Shown here: positions 12,241 through 24,200 of the stretch, piece after piece
Layout: every line of letters begins with the position of its first letter
How positions within the stretch are numbered: position 1 is the first letter of the stretch
From: Leucocoprinus leucothites
Lineage: Eukaryota; Basidiomycota; Agaricomycetes; Agaricales; Agaricaceae
DNA length: 64,000 bases
Assembly (NCBI GenBank): GCA_013368445.1
Contig: JAACJO010000005.1
Location: 620,001 to 684,000, forward strand
Direction: 5' to 3'
Translations under genes and position numbers: made by a program
The notes under the pieces: generated by a model
The model's database searches: none
Told to the model about the DNA's origin: nothing
Seen by the model: the letters and a program-made list of their open reading frames with translations, nothing else

Positions 12241-14833
12241 GCCAGTGGTTGAGAGGTGGTTCCGGAGCTTTCAGTCATCCCTTCCGTCAATATATATTGA
12301 CCTCTGAAAACGCTCGTTGTTTCTATTTCGAAACTTCCATGCTATATTAACTCCACCCAGTGGGGAGCGCATGAGGTAGACCTGCTAAACGCCAGACGAA
12401 AGTCAGTCACACACTTACGAAAGGTGTAAAAATAAGAAGACTGACAATGAGGCCGTGATCAACGATATGACCTAAAAAGTGTTCTTATCGAAAATGGACG
12501 CACAAGAGGCAATGAAACGTACAATGATATGCATCCAATTTCAGAGGAACAAGTGTGATGGTTATCACAGCTTGCAGTATATGCTCTATATGGGTATTGA
12601 CTGCCACGAACCAAATCTTAAATGGATACCACTTGTAGTTGTGCAGGGGGCCGTGCACTTGATACGCCAGCAATTTCGCCTGTACTTAACGAATAAATTA
12701 CTCCTCTCTGAAAGTTTTCCTAGCTATTCAGAGGGTTAACATCCCAGAAACAACGAATTTGCGTGTAAGGCTGAAAGAATATGCGCACCCACGATATCAT
12801 CAGCTAAGGGAATCTAAGAGAAGAAGCAGATATGCATCAGCCATTAAACAATGACGTAGGGGCATTGTCTAGTCGACCCACCCTTCAGTCACATCCCATG
12901 TCAGATGCTTGTATATTCCGAAGCCTCGCAACTGTCACCCCAACACTCCACTCGAACCACGCAGGTATGTAGTACGCGACGTTCGTTCATATGCGAGCGG
13001 GAGATAGAACGGTTTATGCCTGATGACTTCGAGCAGCAGATCAGCAAGCTCAAGACAGATCGCCACCCTTGCCATTATATTCAGCATGAGAATAAGTGCA
13101 CTCTAAATGCAGATAACTCACGACATTTACTTAGTGAGAACACTGTTTTTTTTGTACCTTCACACACCGATTAATGACAGGCAGTATAGTCTAGACCGTT
13201 GTTCACTTACTATTTTTATCACCAAGTACTAAGCGCCGAACGTTTGCTGGACTTGACGGCGTTTACATCTCCACAAATATGTATCAAAAGTCACGCTTGC
13301 CTGTCGGAGAATCCATACTCCACGTTGATGCTTTACCAGAGTTTGTCCATGTCCCAATACAGCATCACGGTCCTTCCACATGGGAGGAGATTGATGATGA
13401 ACAGATGCAAGTCAAGCACACCCGAGATCGTCTGCTATCGAACAAAAAAACGTAGATTTTGAATGAGCCGATTCGGTCGAGTGTCCTGCCGCGGCAACGA
13501 AAGAGGTGGTCGCTGGCTAAGGGCTGAGGATCAGATCTTCAGACTTGTAAGGCTATCCCCAAACAGAATTGGTATCGTCCGCACCATTATTGGCGCGTCA
13601 CCTCCTGTCACCTGCCGTCGAGCTTATTCCATAGCAGCTCATAAAAATCGCGAATTTGATCAATTTTCCCATCTCCTAGGTAGACGCCCCGACAAACCCA
13701 CGCCAGTGACGAAGTCAACGACTCCGATTCCGTCGTCCAGAAATAAAGCAGCGGAACGTCCTGTGCTAGGAAACAGAAACAAGCAGGCGACACCCCTCTC
13801 TGTCCGCCGTCTCCAAGCTGTGTATCCAGGAGTTCGAATCTCGTGTCGATGCGGCGCTCCCACCGGGTCCTTACTACGCAAGAGCTAGTGGCCGAAGTCT
13901 TCGGTGTTTATTTGACTGATTGATAGCACTTCTACGTGTAAGCACCGTTTTAGTATATGTGAATCACGATTCCCTGGTCTAGAAACAAGTATTCAGGAGA
14001 ACAAGAGAAGTTGTACAAGAAAAAGTCGCGTAGGTGAAGGCAAGGTGAAGGGATGACGTCACTCATGGTAGATGGTAGATTGGCAAGAGCAAAACGAACA
14101 CAGATGCCCGATGTCCATGCAAGCGCCGAGGACAAACTAGTCAACTCAAGCCTAAGCCAGTAACATGGGAGTTTGGCGAGGCTAGGGCCGACGACTTTGC
14201 TCAGTAAGAAAGAGTTTTGGTGGGTTAGGCACCTTCAAGGAGTCCTACATTGTTCTGATGGCAATGCATCAGTTCGAACATGATTTCTCTTTCTTTTTTT
14301 TTTTTAAAAAAAAAAGATAAATAGCCGATCACAATACGAAAAGGATCCTCAGAACCCACACCTCGGCCGATCTACTCCACCTTGCTCTCGCCACTTGTCG
14401 CAGAATGAGGGAATGTGAAAGACAGGTTCGTATAGACAATATGTTACACAACCAACAAATGGGCGTACGTAATGACACGGGCAGAGGAAATTAAGTTCGA
14501 CACAAAAAGATCCAATAATAAAATATGTCCCAGCCCAGTAAAAATGAAGTCCATGCAAAAGGATAAATAGAGTGGGGGGAAATACTCGATAAGTAACTCG
14601 CATTAGAAACATGAGAAATCAATAAAAGTCGTGTGTTTCGAATTTGAAAAAGTTCACAAAAAATGCATGATATAGCGAAATGCACAATGTCGGAGAACGT
14701 AGCAATGTGTAGAAAAAAAATGAGAACGTCCCAAAGAATGAAAAGAAAACGAACATGGAGGAGAAGGGTCAATGAAATATTAGATCCCACCAAGGTATCC
14801 ATAGTCCTTTCCACAATAAACAAATCCTTAAAA
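12241..14833. other. Gene-poor region between permease 2 and the LIM gene
   Basis: About 2.6 kb with no family I recognise. It must hold the promoter of permease 2 and the 3' flank of the LIM gene. Several short frames exist (12479..12739, 12905..13174, 13199..13462 forward), none with a motif. The longest ATG-initiated frame is listed separately at 13463. An almost perfect T12A10 palindrome is at 14292..14317. Confidence 0.5.
13463..13888 (+). CDS. Hypothetical ORF, weakly supported
   Basis: A single ATG-initiated frame of 141 codons, rich in Arg, Pro and Ser, with no recognisable domain, signal peptide or splice partner. It is unusually Arg-rich and Cys-containing at the end (GVRISCRCGAP), which is more like a chance frame in GC-rich DNA than a conserved protein. 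It is listed only because nothing else explains the stretch. It could be part of an untranslated RNA or a lineage-specific gene. Confidence 0.15.
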   Translation: MSRFGRVSCRGNERGGRWLRAEDQIFRLVRLSPNRIGIVRTIIGASPPVTCRRAYSIAAHKNREFDQFSHLLGRRPDKPTPVTKSTTPIPSSRNKAAERPVLGNRNKQATPLSVRRLQAVYPGVRISCRCGAPTGSLLRKS

Positions 14834-17595
14834 TCAAAGTAAATCGCTCAATTCGCCACCGGTAAGGTTCATAAACCTAGTAACCCGCTTCTGCGCCTTG
14901 TAAGTCTGTGTCCATTCTTCATCGTTGTCCTCGCCGTTACCAGCGCTAGCAGCGTGTTTTTCACAGAGCATTCTTCCCTCAACTTCCCAGTATTCATTGA
15001 GACGCTCATCACAGGGGATGCTACCAGGGTGTTCGCACGTCATGTGCTCGGGATGATACTTGTCACCAGCGTGTGAGACGGCACAGGGGCCCTCGATAGG
15101 CTGTCCGCAGCGGGCAGCAGCACACAGAGAATCGTTGGCTTCATGGTAGTGATAGGCACATAGGGGCTTGCCGTCGTAAACGTAGAAACTCTTGTCTGGG
15201 AACGGTTGCTGTCAAATGTGATATCAGGGATCGTCGCTTGGGTATGAAATCAGATTGATACTTACGTGGCAGACGTGGCAATTAAAGCATTCTTTATGAT
15301 ACTTTCCCTTGAGTTGACCGTCAGAAGACGACACAGCTTGTTTTTCGATCGGTAACTGGCAACGGCGGCACTAAAGCAAATTCATGAGCATAATTCACTA
15401 CAAGACCGCAAATTGAACCAACCTTAGGGAGGTACATATTCTTCCAGCATTTCTCACACAACGCGCCCCCAGTGTCAACCTTAATCCACCTCCCATCCTC
15501 GATCTTCTTCTCGCATCGTAGACAGACTCTCACTCTCCGACTCTTTTCCTTGCGAACCGGTGGCTCAAGTAATGATTTGTGGTGGTCATTCGTGGTCTTC
15601 GCTCGCGTTGGGAGTTTTGGTGGTTTGTTTTCGGGTGAGTGAGGGGGCACTTGGACGGTATTACTTCGATGAGGCTGAACGCTCGTGCTCATAGTAGTAA
15701 AACCAATTCCTTGATCTCGACTTTCTCCTCGCAAATGTCTGCCTCCTTCTCGAGGATATGGCTCTGGCGATTCTCCGGAGAGTCCACCTATAACAATCTC
15801 CTCCTCTACAGTCTCCATCGTCGGATCGAAGGCAACTCCAAATATGGGTCCTGAGATGGGGCCTATACTTGTTGTTCTCGAGTAGACACTTCTCGTGTCA
15901 GCGCTGCTATCGCTATCGCTTCGTTGGCGGCCTAACTTCGAAGTACTGGAACTGTTCGGTGATATTCCTAAAGCTTGAGCAATGGCTGCGCTTCTACCAC
16001 TGTCGTCCTCGCCGTAGAAACGTACTTTCCCAGATCTAGTCGTTGAGGTTGACTCGGAGCGAAGAATTGAGGATGGCTGTGTATTCGGGTCGACTTGATC
16101 TTTGTTCTTAGCATCATTTTCATCATCATCAGAGTCAGCATAGGCAAGCCCGGCCTCCGAGTCGGTGTCAGAGTCAGAATCATGATGCAAGGGTTTATCA
16201 ACCCTCTGATAAGTGCGCGATGTGACAGTGCTGACGCTAAGATTGCGAAGCCGAGGGTAATCATTATCTCGAGCCTGATTCGAAATCCTGTCTAGCGGAC
16301 TTGGGGCCTGTTGCTTGTCCGATTCAAAATACAAATCGGAACTAGTGCTGAGACCAGAAAAGGTGTTCTTGTACTTCTCCAAAAAGGGAAGCCGATCCAA
16401 GGGGGACAATCCTGTCCCGCTAGCAATTTCATCAACAGGCGATCTAACCGGAGAAGGAAGACGCGGGTCGTGTGCAGATGCAGGGGGTTGAGGTTGAGCA
16501 GGAGACGGAATATGTGACGACTTGGCAAAAGGTTCGGGAATGAATTCAACTTGAGGACCAGGTGAGAGTGGACCAGGCGAATGCGAAGAGTAGCCCGAGC
16601 CAGCTGAAAGAGGTGGCGTATCAGTGGCTAAATTTGAAAAATCAACAAACTTCAGAAAATGAAGAGTGATAATACTCACAGCGTGAAGCGGCATCCATAT
16701 CAAGAAACCTTGGAGGCTCTGGGCGTCTGTCTACAGGGTAACCGGAAGGAGAAACAAACATGGCCGCTCGCACAGCAGCGGCAAAACCACGACGGCCAAC
16801 ACCCGCCATTCCTGCCATACCCCCAATTTTGGTATCTATACCGACTTCACTCTCTGGAACGAATGAAGTGACTCTTTGGCCGGTGCTGGCAACGGGCATG
16901 GGTCGTGGGGGAGCTATCGATGAGGACCCTGGGACAGAAGCCAAGTGATTCATGCCAGGGTAAGATAGCGCGGGGTCGGTGGGAGGAATAGGCCCTCGAA
17001 CAGAAGCGCTGGACTGAGAACGTTCACGGCCATCGGAGAGCCAACCACCAACTGGTGAATTGGGACTGAGTGAAGAGGGAGCACGAGGCTGGATATCTCG
17101 CAGTGGTTGCTTAAAAGACATCGACGTGTCATTTCTTGCTTCTCGTGCTAAGGGACTGGATCTTTGAGGTTGAGAAGGACTGACGGGTCCACCGCTCATA
17201 CGCGGTTGGTTTTCGGAGGGCGTGATCACGCGCGGGGGAGGTTGAGGAGATTGAGGTGGCCGGATGGGAGGCTGGAGAGGGGATTGCATAGGTCGGATGG
17301 GAGGTTGGTGAGGCGATTGAGGGTGTCGGATAGGAGGTGTCGCGAGCCTCTGTGTTGGACCAGCGACAGGCAATCCCGGCGAGGCAATACGAGAGGACGG
17401 TGGTCTCGGAGAGTTAACAGTCAGGGGAGTAGGGAATGAAGCCCTGGGGATGGCAGGAACTGGGGGAGGTTTCGTACATACATGTTCTCCAAGCTCGGAG
17501 AGAGGTACGGGCTGGTTGCAGTTCGAGCATCTGACTGACGGAAGGACTTGAGAGACCCGAGGCTGGCTTGAAGACTGTGCAAGCAGCGAAGCCAT
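14834..17595 (-). CDS. LIM-domain protein, paxillin-like
   Basis: Four reverse exons: 16680..17595, 15423..16627, 15266..15370, 14834..15208; 866 residues. The N-terminal ~650 residues are low-complexity Pro/Ser-rich, apart from a short Cys/His motif (CSNCNQPVPLSELGEHVC) near residues 23-40. The C terminus carries LIM-type zinc modules in tandem: CLRCEKK...CEKCW, CRRCQLP...CFNCHVCH, and C..RCGQPIEG...CEKH. This architecture, a long disordered tail plus C-terminal LIM domains, is that of yeast Pxl1 and animal paxillin, scaffolds at sites of polarised growth and cytokinesis. Direct orthology to Pxl1 is likely but not proven. Confidence 0.85.
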
Positions 17596-19209
17596 TGTAG
17601 GTTAAGAAAAGAATGGATGGTCAGACGTTGGAGAACGACCAGCGTGTAAGTCAGGGAACAACGAGGGGCGGGAGTGGGGTAGTAATGAGTAAAGTCCAAA
17701 GAATTAATCAGAGTATACTATATTCCCAGCAACAGGAAGGATGGATACCATGGAGGGGAAGGACAAGAAGCAATGGACTGAACACCTGTTGATCATTCCC
17801 CAATATGGTTAATCGCCGTTACGCTACTTGTCCCCCCACCTTCGGACCATCGTCACCTGTCCTTTCTGCACAACCATCTCGACGGGAGACAGAGTTCCTG
17901 CTGTCTCCTCATCCTTGCTATCTCGAACCGTACACTTTTACACATGTCTCCCGAGCTCAGGCCGCGTCCCATCACACGAATTTACAAGCTACAACATAGT
18001 TGTGGAGCTCTGCCAATCACAACCACGCGTATCATAACATACTGTATGTTGATATCATTTTTCTTTCCCGCCAAGTCCATGCGTTGCTGCTCACTGGATG
18101 TTCTGAGTTTACTTTGCGCTGCGAACAAAGGGCCATTTCCGTCTTGACAAGTCTCGAGGCTCGCAACTGCCGTAAACTGACAGCGAATGATGGCAAGTAC
18201 TAAGTATAGTACAAGTCGTACGTGATGTCATGGGACTGAAATTTGAATCGTTTGTCCTAGCGCCCAAGCTTGACCAGTAAGCTCCAGTAAGGCGTTCGAC
18301 AGTCCACTAGACCACTGCACGACTGTTAAAGTCAACCGAATCGCCAAAGTATTTCTGATGTCGGCTACATTGTGTAGAGCTTGAGCTACATTTCCTCGGG
18401 GACGCCACATACGACCCTTTTTGAATTTTCTACGAACCTACTAAGTATGTGCAAGGTTCGTCATTTCCCTTCACGCCCTAATAGAAGACGATAAACCCGA
18501 GATAAATCCCACCTGACCTAGCTTTAGTCTGCCTCAAGGCCTCGATTTTGTGACACAATTGATATCGTGCTTGTTGACTGAATTCATTATAGTGTGTTTT
18601 TTTGTTGTTGTCAGTGGCACGAAACATTCCCGCACTAATCGTGAATAAGACGAGGCTAGCTTCGACTTCGCACTTGAGTGAAATTAATTTTTTGTCCTCG
18701 TTGTGTCTCTCGGAGGCCAAGCTCAACCGAGCTCGTTGATATAACTATGTTCTTCTATATTTGGAGACAAAAAAAAAAGATACACTATCCGCGGTGCAGT
18801 CCGATGGAGACGCAGAATCTTACCGTCTCGGTACCGAAAGGAAGGAACTACTTTCAATGAGCGCGCCGGGATAGAAGTTTAATGGATCGTTCATTAACCA
18901 GCAGAATACCGGCATCAAAAGAAGTGGATCATTATGGTGCGTCTCTACGTACATCAAGTGGAATAGTGTGTACGTCCACCTCGAATTGCTCCCGATTCTA
19001 TCCTGGCTAGTGGATGCGAGCAAACAAGTGTGACACAGCGTGTTCACTCGGTGTTCACTACGAGCACTTTAGCAAGAGTGGTTGAAGGGCTAGAAGTTCG
19101 ACCATCATTGGCCGGGCGAATCACGGTCATGACCCTGACGGACTTAAGCAGGGAGCGACATACTGTATTTGTCAAAGCTTTCACCGACACTTTTCCAGCA
19201 ATCTCAAAG
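17596..19209. other. Intergenic region between LIM gene and EthD-like pair
   Basis: About 1.6 kb with only short frames on both strands, none with a motif or a good splice structure. It contains the divergent promoters of the LIM gene (reverse) and of the first EthD-like gene (forward). The part nearest the LIM start is pyrimidine-rich. Confidence 0.5.
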
Positions 19210-19966
19210 ATGTTGAACTCAGCCGGAGGCCTCCTCTTCGTTTTTGGCCAATGCGAGCCTGATGTGTCCACTAAGGATTTCAATGGTAACCCCGACTTCC
19301 TTTGACATAGCGAGACCTAACAACATTCACATCATTATATTAGACTGGTATGATGGGGAGCACGCACCCGCCAGATTAACAGTCCCAGGAATCAACTCCG
19401 CCATCCGATACAAAGCCATAGACGCTGAAACCCCAGAATGGCTGGCCATCTACGACCTTGCCTCACCCGAAACCACCAAGAGCCCAACTTATCTCAGATT
19501 ACGTGACACAGCATCCGATAACGAGAAGGCACTCATCCCTCGTCTTCCCACTCTCCAACGCCGTACCTATTCCCTCATCAACGAAACCGCAAAACCAGAC
19601 CTTCCTTCAGGATCCCTACCTGGAAAATACATCCTAGTCGTACTATGGTCTATCCCAAAGGAGCTGGATGCAGAGCTGCATAAATGGTACGACAAAGAAC
19701 ATAACGCCGAGATCGCCAAGGTTCCAGGATGGTTGAGAGCAAGGCGGTATAGATTGGTTGACGGAGTAGATCTTGCGGGGAAAGGACCTCCGATGGAGGG
19801 TTTTGAGTACATGGTGCTCCACGAATGGGATAGAGATGGTTACGTCGAGGCGCCCGAGTTCGTGGCAGCCGGGAAGACCCCGTGGTCGGCCAAGGTAATT
19901 GGTGGCGCAAATGCGTGCATATTCAGAAAATTTGTACTCCATAAAAATTTTGTTCAAGAGCCTTGA
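19210..19966 (+). CDS. EthD-like dimeric alpha/beta-barrel protein, copy 1
   Basis: Exons 19210..19285 and 19344..19966; 232 residues. The protein is internally duplicated: each half has a strand (LLFVFGQCEPD; KYILVVLWSIPK) followed by a WYDxEH helix motif (DWYDGEHAPARLTVPG; KWYDKEHNAEIAKVPGW). WYD-EH-PG is the mark of EthD-like, ferredoxin-fold stress and polyketide-related proteins that are widespread in fungi. The biochemical role is unknown. The start was chosen at the ATG just before the first beta strand; the frame is open further upstream, so a longer N terminus is possible. The tandem paralog follows at 20257. Confidence 0.72.
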
Positions 19967-20256
19967 AGCCCGAAGGCGAACTCTCCTCCACTTCCCCGGA
20001 AACGCTTCATTATACTCGACCCTTTTAGCTCTCCGATTACCCTTGTGTCTATTTTTAGTTTACGGCAATTAAGATATCAGAGAAATCAGAAATCGCTTGT
20101 TAGCCGACTGCGTAAAGTCATATGTCTTTCTTTGTCCCAGGGTATTTTACCACGAAATGGTCTCCAAACGCATGGGGATTCCATGGAGCCGATAAGATAG
20201 ATTCGACGATTGTCGGATCGTCGAAATTTCAAACTTGAACCACTCCCGTGTCGACA

Positions 20257-20994
20257 ATGTCCAACAAACAAGCTCAGGGTATTGTCCTCGTGTTTACCCA
20301 ATGCGAGCCAGACGTAGCATCAACTAGCGAATTCAATGGTGCGGATACTCATTCCTATGTAGCCACGGCGATCTCAATTAGCACTTGTTCATCAATACTC
20401 GCAGATTGGTTTGATAGCCATTACGAGACGCTATCAACTACCCCACAAATACTATCTACCAGGCGATTTAAGGCCACAGACGACCAGATGCCTGAGTGGT
20501 TAGGGATTGCCGATGTCAGTCCACCGGACTTCAACAAGTCCTCAGAGTATGCCCAGCTGCGCGACAATATGCAAGGGGTTAGCCTTCCTCGCCTTTCCGC
20601 CCACCATCACTATATCTACACTATCCTGAGGGAGCATACGGCGGATTCCACGGTTCTCCCTGCCAAATACATTCTCATAGTTGGCTGGTCCATTCCAGCA
20701 TATCTTGATGAGGACTTCAACAGATGGTACGACGAGGAACATATGGGTGACGTCGCCAAGATCCCCGGGTTCATCAGAGGGAGGCGATATAAGCTGTTGG
20801 AAGCCAATAGCACATTGCTTGAACCTGAGCCATTCCCATTCAACCACTTGATTGTGTTTGAGTGGCAAGACGATAAATACTGGGATTATATTATCCAGGC
20901 TGAGCATTCTCCCAGGACGACGAAGATGATAGCAGAGAGTGGTGACCTTATTACTCGAAGGTTTGAGCTGTGTCGCGACTTCAGGTTACAGTAA
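20257..20994 (+). CDS. EthD-like dimeric alpha/beta-barrel protein, copy 2
   Basis: Exons 20257..20338 and 20405..20994; 223 residues. It has the same layout and intron position (phase 1) as copy 1. The first half is worn down (WFDSHYETLSTTPQ in place of WYDGEH), while the second half keeps WYDEEHMGDVAKIPGF. If the pocket needs both halves, copy 2 may have lost or changed activity in one of them. The 66-bp intron 20339..20404 is a multiple of three and has no stop codon, so a retained-intron form would add 22 residues. The first ATG is at 20257; the in-frame GTG nine bases upstream is not a plausible start. Confidence 0.72.
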   Translation: MSNKQAQGIVLVFTQCEPDVASTSEFNGADTHSYVATAISISTCSSILADWFDSHYETLSTTPQILSTRRFKATDDQMPEWLGIADVSPPDFNKSSEYAQLRDNMQGVSLPRLSAHHHYIYTILREHTADSTVLPAKYILIVGWSIPAYLDEDFNRWYDEEHMGDVAKIPGFIRGRRYKLLEANSTLLEPEPFPFNHLIVFEWQDDKYWDYIIQAEHSPRTTKMIAESGDLITRRFELCRDFRLQ

Positions 20995-21232
20995 ATGGAT
21001 ATGATAGTCACACCGGAAGCAGTTGCAAGGATGGATTTATACACCCTCAAAGTACTCGCAAATACGTGTTTTTTTCGTTTATATGTCCACAGTCAATGAC
21101 TAGCATGAAGAAATACAAATTTAGCAGCCCTGAAAGAAAACCAGTCACAGAGGGTGCTGGCGTTATTAATGCACGTACATAAATGCCAGCATTCATCGAC
21201 ACGGAACACTTCAAGGCTGGCCTCGCAAAACC

Positions 21233-24200
21233 TCAACCACCTAGCCAGAGTAGTCGCTTCACGCCATACTCCATTTTTGCGTACATGGTTGTTGTCCTCT
21301 GGGCTTCCTCTAAGCTGTGGTTACGAGTGAGCTCTTGAGTACGGGAATCAATCAAGTGGCCATACCCAACAACGTCCTCGTCTGCGACCAAGCTTCCGTG
21401 GCTTGATCCAATGTCTTCGCAAGCACGAGAAATGGATTCCACAACACGGTTCACGACTTCTCGGCAACTTGATGCACCTGCAACTTCTTCGGATGTTTCA
21501 GAATACGGACCACTGCTTGTGCTTGAACCTCGTCTGATCCTTGCAGGGTCGATAGGAAGCGCCTTAAAGGCAGCAAACAATTTCTCCCCCCTGCCGGCAG
21601 AGGCTAGAGATGGGTTTGCAAGTAGCCGCGATAAATTCGCAGGGAACTTCTGAGACGCACTCCAGGTCTGTACTTGGAGAGGCAAGGAGGCCAATGACGC
21701 TTTCCTTGTGGTCACAGGGGATGGATACTCAGCCTGGTGCTGCTGGATGCTGTTTTGCACGCAGTAACTGCTAACACGCGATTCTTGATTTGCATTTATC
21801 CAAGTAATGACGAAGCCGGCGTTTTGTTCTGGATCCCGACTAGCTTCTTCGAGGGGTGACAAGATATACGCGCCTAATTTCCAATTAACGGTCCTCATTC
21901 GCCGCAAAATTCAGACCTGTGCACCGACCTTTGCTAATGCCGACAATATCTCCGAGAGGTACTCTGGTATACAGTTTCACCTTCTCCAGGGTATAATCGT
22001 AGCTCTAACGGTTAGCAGATGAGGTAAAGTTGGCTATCAGATTATCTCCTTTGCTTACCACGATGTAGATTGCCTTCCTAGTCTGCAGGGAAAAAGCTGC
22101 GTCACTGATCATCAAAAGATTCAACGGAAATCTAGCGTACCAGTAAGAGAACTTTCTCTTCGAACTTCAAACCCAGCTTGGTATTCAGTTCTTCAGGGGA
22201 AAACAAGGTCCAACCCGAAAGAAGTCCTTCTCCTTCCGTTAGAATCCGTGCGACAGCAGTCGCTATAGCTTCTGTCCGAATTTTTGAGAGCCTAATTAAA
22301 TCCCGTGGATCAGAAGACTGGAGTTTAAGGAGAAACTCCGAGAACACAGAAAGAGTCCGATTGCCCAGCATGAAATCAATAACCGCTTGGCAAAACCAAT
22401 CACTGAAAGTGGACGAGTACATTCTAAGTCCATGGCATGAGCCTTCTCAATAGTCACATACATGATTCCTTTCCTCACCGTGCCAAAGAGTTCACACCGT
22501 CGTTCAGAAGTCCGCTCAAATCACGCCGACCTGTCCTAGTAGACTGTTAGGGATCTCTTTTGAAACAGGGAAGAGAATCGAAACCTTGTGAAATCTCCCT
22601 ATTATGTATTTAAAAATCAACCGCAAGCTGATGTGGAATCTGGGAAACTCCGGCTTACCTTCAAAGCAGAGGTTCCAGCGCTAAGGTATCGCCTGAGTAT
22701 GAAATCTCATTCAGTTAAGAAATCACACACTATGCACGACTTATGGCATCGCCATTATTTGCCCATACTGGAAATGGAATTGACATTGAGACAGTACAAA
22801 TGATGCCAGTCGCTTACCATCATTGAAAATGAACTCTATTTCTGCTGGTTTTGTTGACATTGGATTCAACAAGGCGAGAACACCTAGCTGACGATACATC
22901 GTGTATCGGGCGAATGCAGACTAAACAAAATATGATTAGCGGTATGACTGAAGCCTTACCCACTTGCTTACTTGGACAACATTAGTTCTATCAAGACAGT
23001 CAATGCAGTTTACACGAAAGACGCCTTTCTGCTGCGATAGGACCGTGTTGTCACAGATCCAGAAGTATCTGAAGTGGGAAGGATATAAGATAACCCATTT
23101 CCACGAGAAGTAACAATCCAGGACTTGCCCTTGGCCTTCGAATACGCGCTCCATAGCATCAATCAGTTTGGAGATATTCTCGTATCTGAAGTAGGATCAG
23201 TGTTTGAAGTTCTATCTGTTCACATGAACCGTCGTACTTCATCCCCTTCGTCTCCTTATGGAAGTCATATTCCTGGTATCTTTATGATTCTTATTAACGT
23301 TATTCAACTGCGGTTGCTCGATCCTAAACTTACTGGACATCTTGAAGGCTTAACTCGTTCACGTATTCACGGTAGGCCCCTGAAATTGCGCCCTCTTTTC
23401 CTTGTTGCTCGGCGAGATTGACAATTGTCTAGGAAGGATTGATGAGCCATGGGAAGACACGTTGTTGAAAAAGTTACATGGGGTCCATATGAGGGTAATG
23501 TTCTCTTTAGATGACGTCTGAGAGCATCAAGGTTCTGTTCGCGTGTACGATCTGGGGCCAGGACGGGCGGTGGCTTTAATCCATATCCGGTTTGTGTCCA
23601 AAAGAGAGGGACTATACAAAGTTAAACACACCCAAGTAGAACCATTAACCACTCACTTGAGCCCCTTATTTGGACATGGCTAAAGATATTTCGCTTGCCC
23701 TCGCGCTGGTGTGGAATCATCTGTCAATCCTCCGGACCGTGGAGCGCGGTAAAAGAGGTACCTCTATCTGCATAATTGTTTCTGTCTCCACGAAATTGGC
23801 AACATGGGCTTCTTCATCAACGCCCCGCCGCTGATACCGCAGGCCCGCACGATCCTTCGAGCGACGTGAAACAATGGCGTAGTTCACATGACACTCTTCT
23901 TCGTCCTCTCCGAGCTCGGAGGGTACTGTGAAGCTCGCTGTCTGGAAATAGCCTTGCATGATAGGGAGAATGTATTGATGGAGCTATGGAATTGGATTGT
24001 AAGCTCATACGGCAAGACTAATCCGAACACGCATACCCCAGCGTCGATAAAGTGCTTTGACATCCACTCGTTCCACCAGAATTGCCTGTCTACGCGGCGC
24101 CAAAGTGGTAGCGTTGGGTATGGTTCTGCGATGGCTGAGACCTTGGTACCCAGTTCCGGTCCCGCAGAGTCAGTCTCCGGTGGGGGTAGTGCGCCTAGGC

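Noticed and set aside
13825..13850. tRNA-like T-loop (GTTCGAATC)
   Set aside because: The bases on either side do not pair as a T-stem, and no acceptor or anticodon arm fits around it.
22665..22740. Possible frameshift in the SAC gene after GDAIS
   Set aside because: An acceptor further downstream (ending at the CTTAG before 22680) restores ISRAYAGTSALK in frame, so no break is needed.
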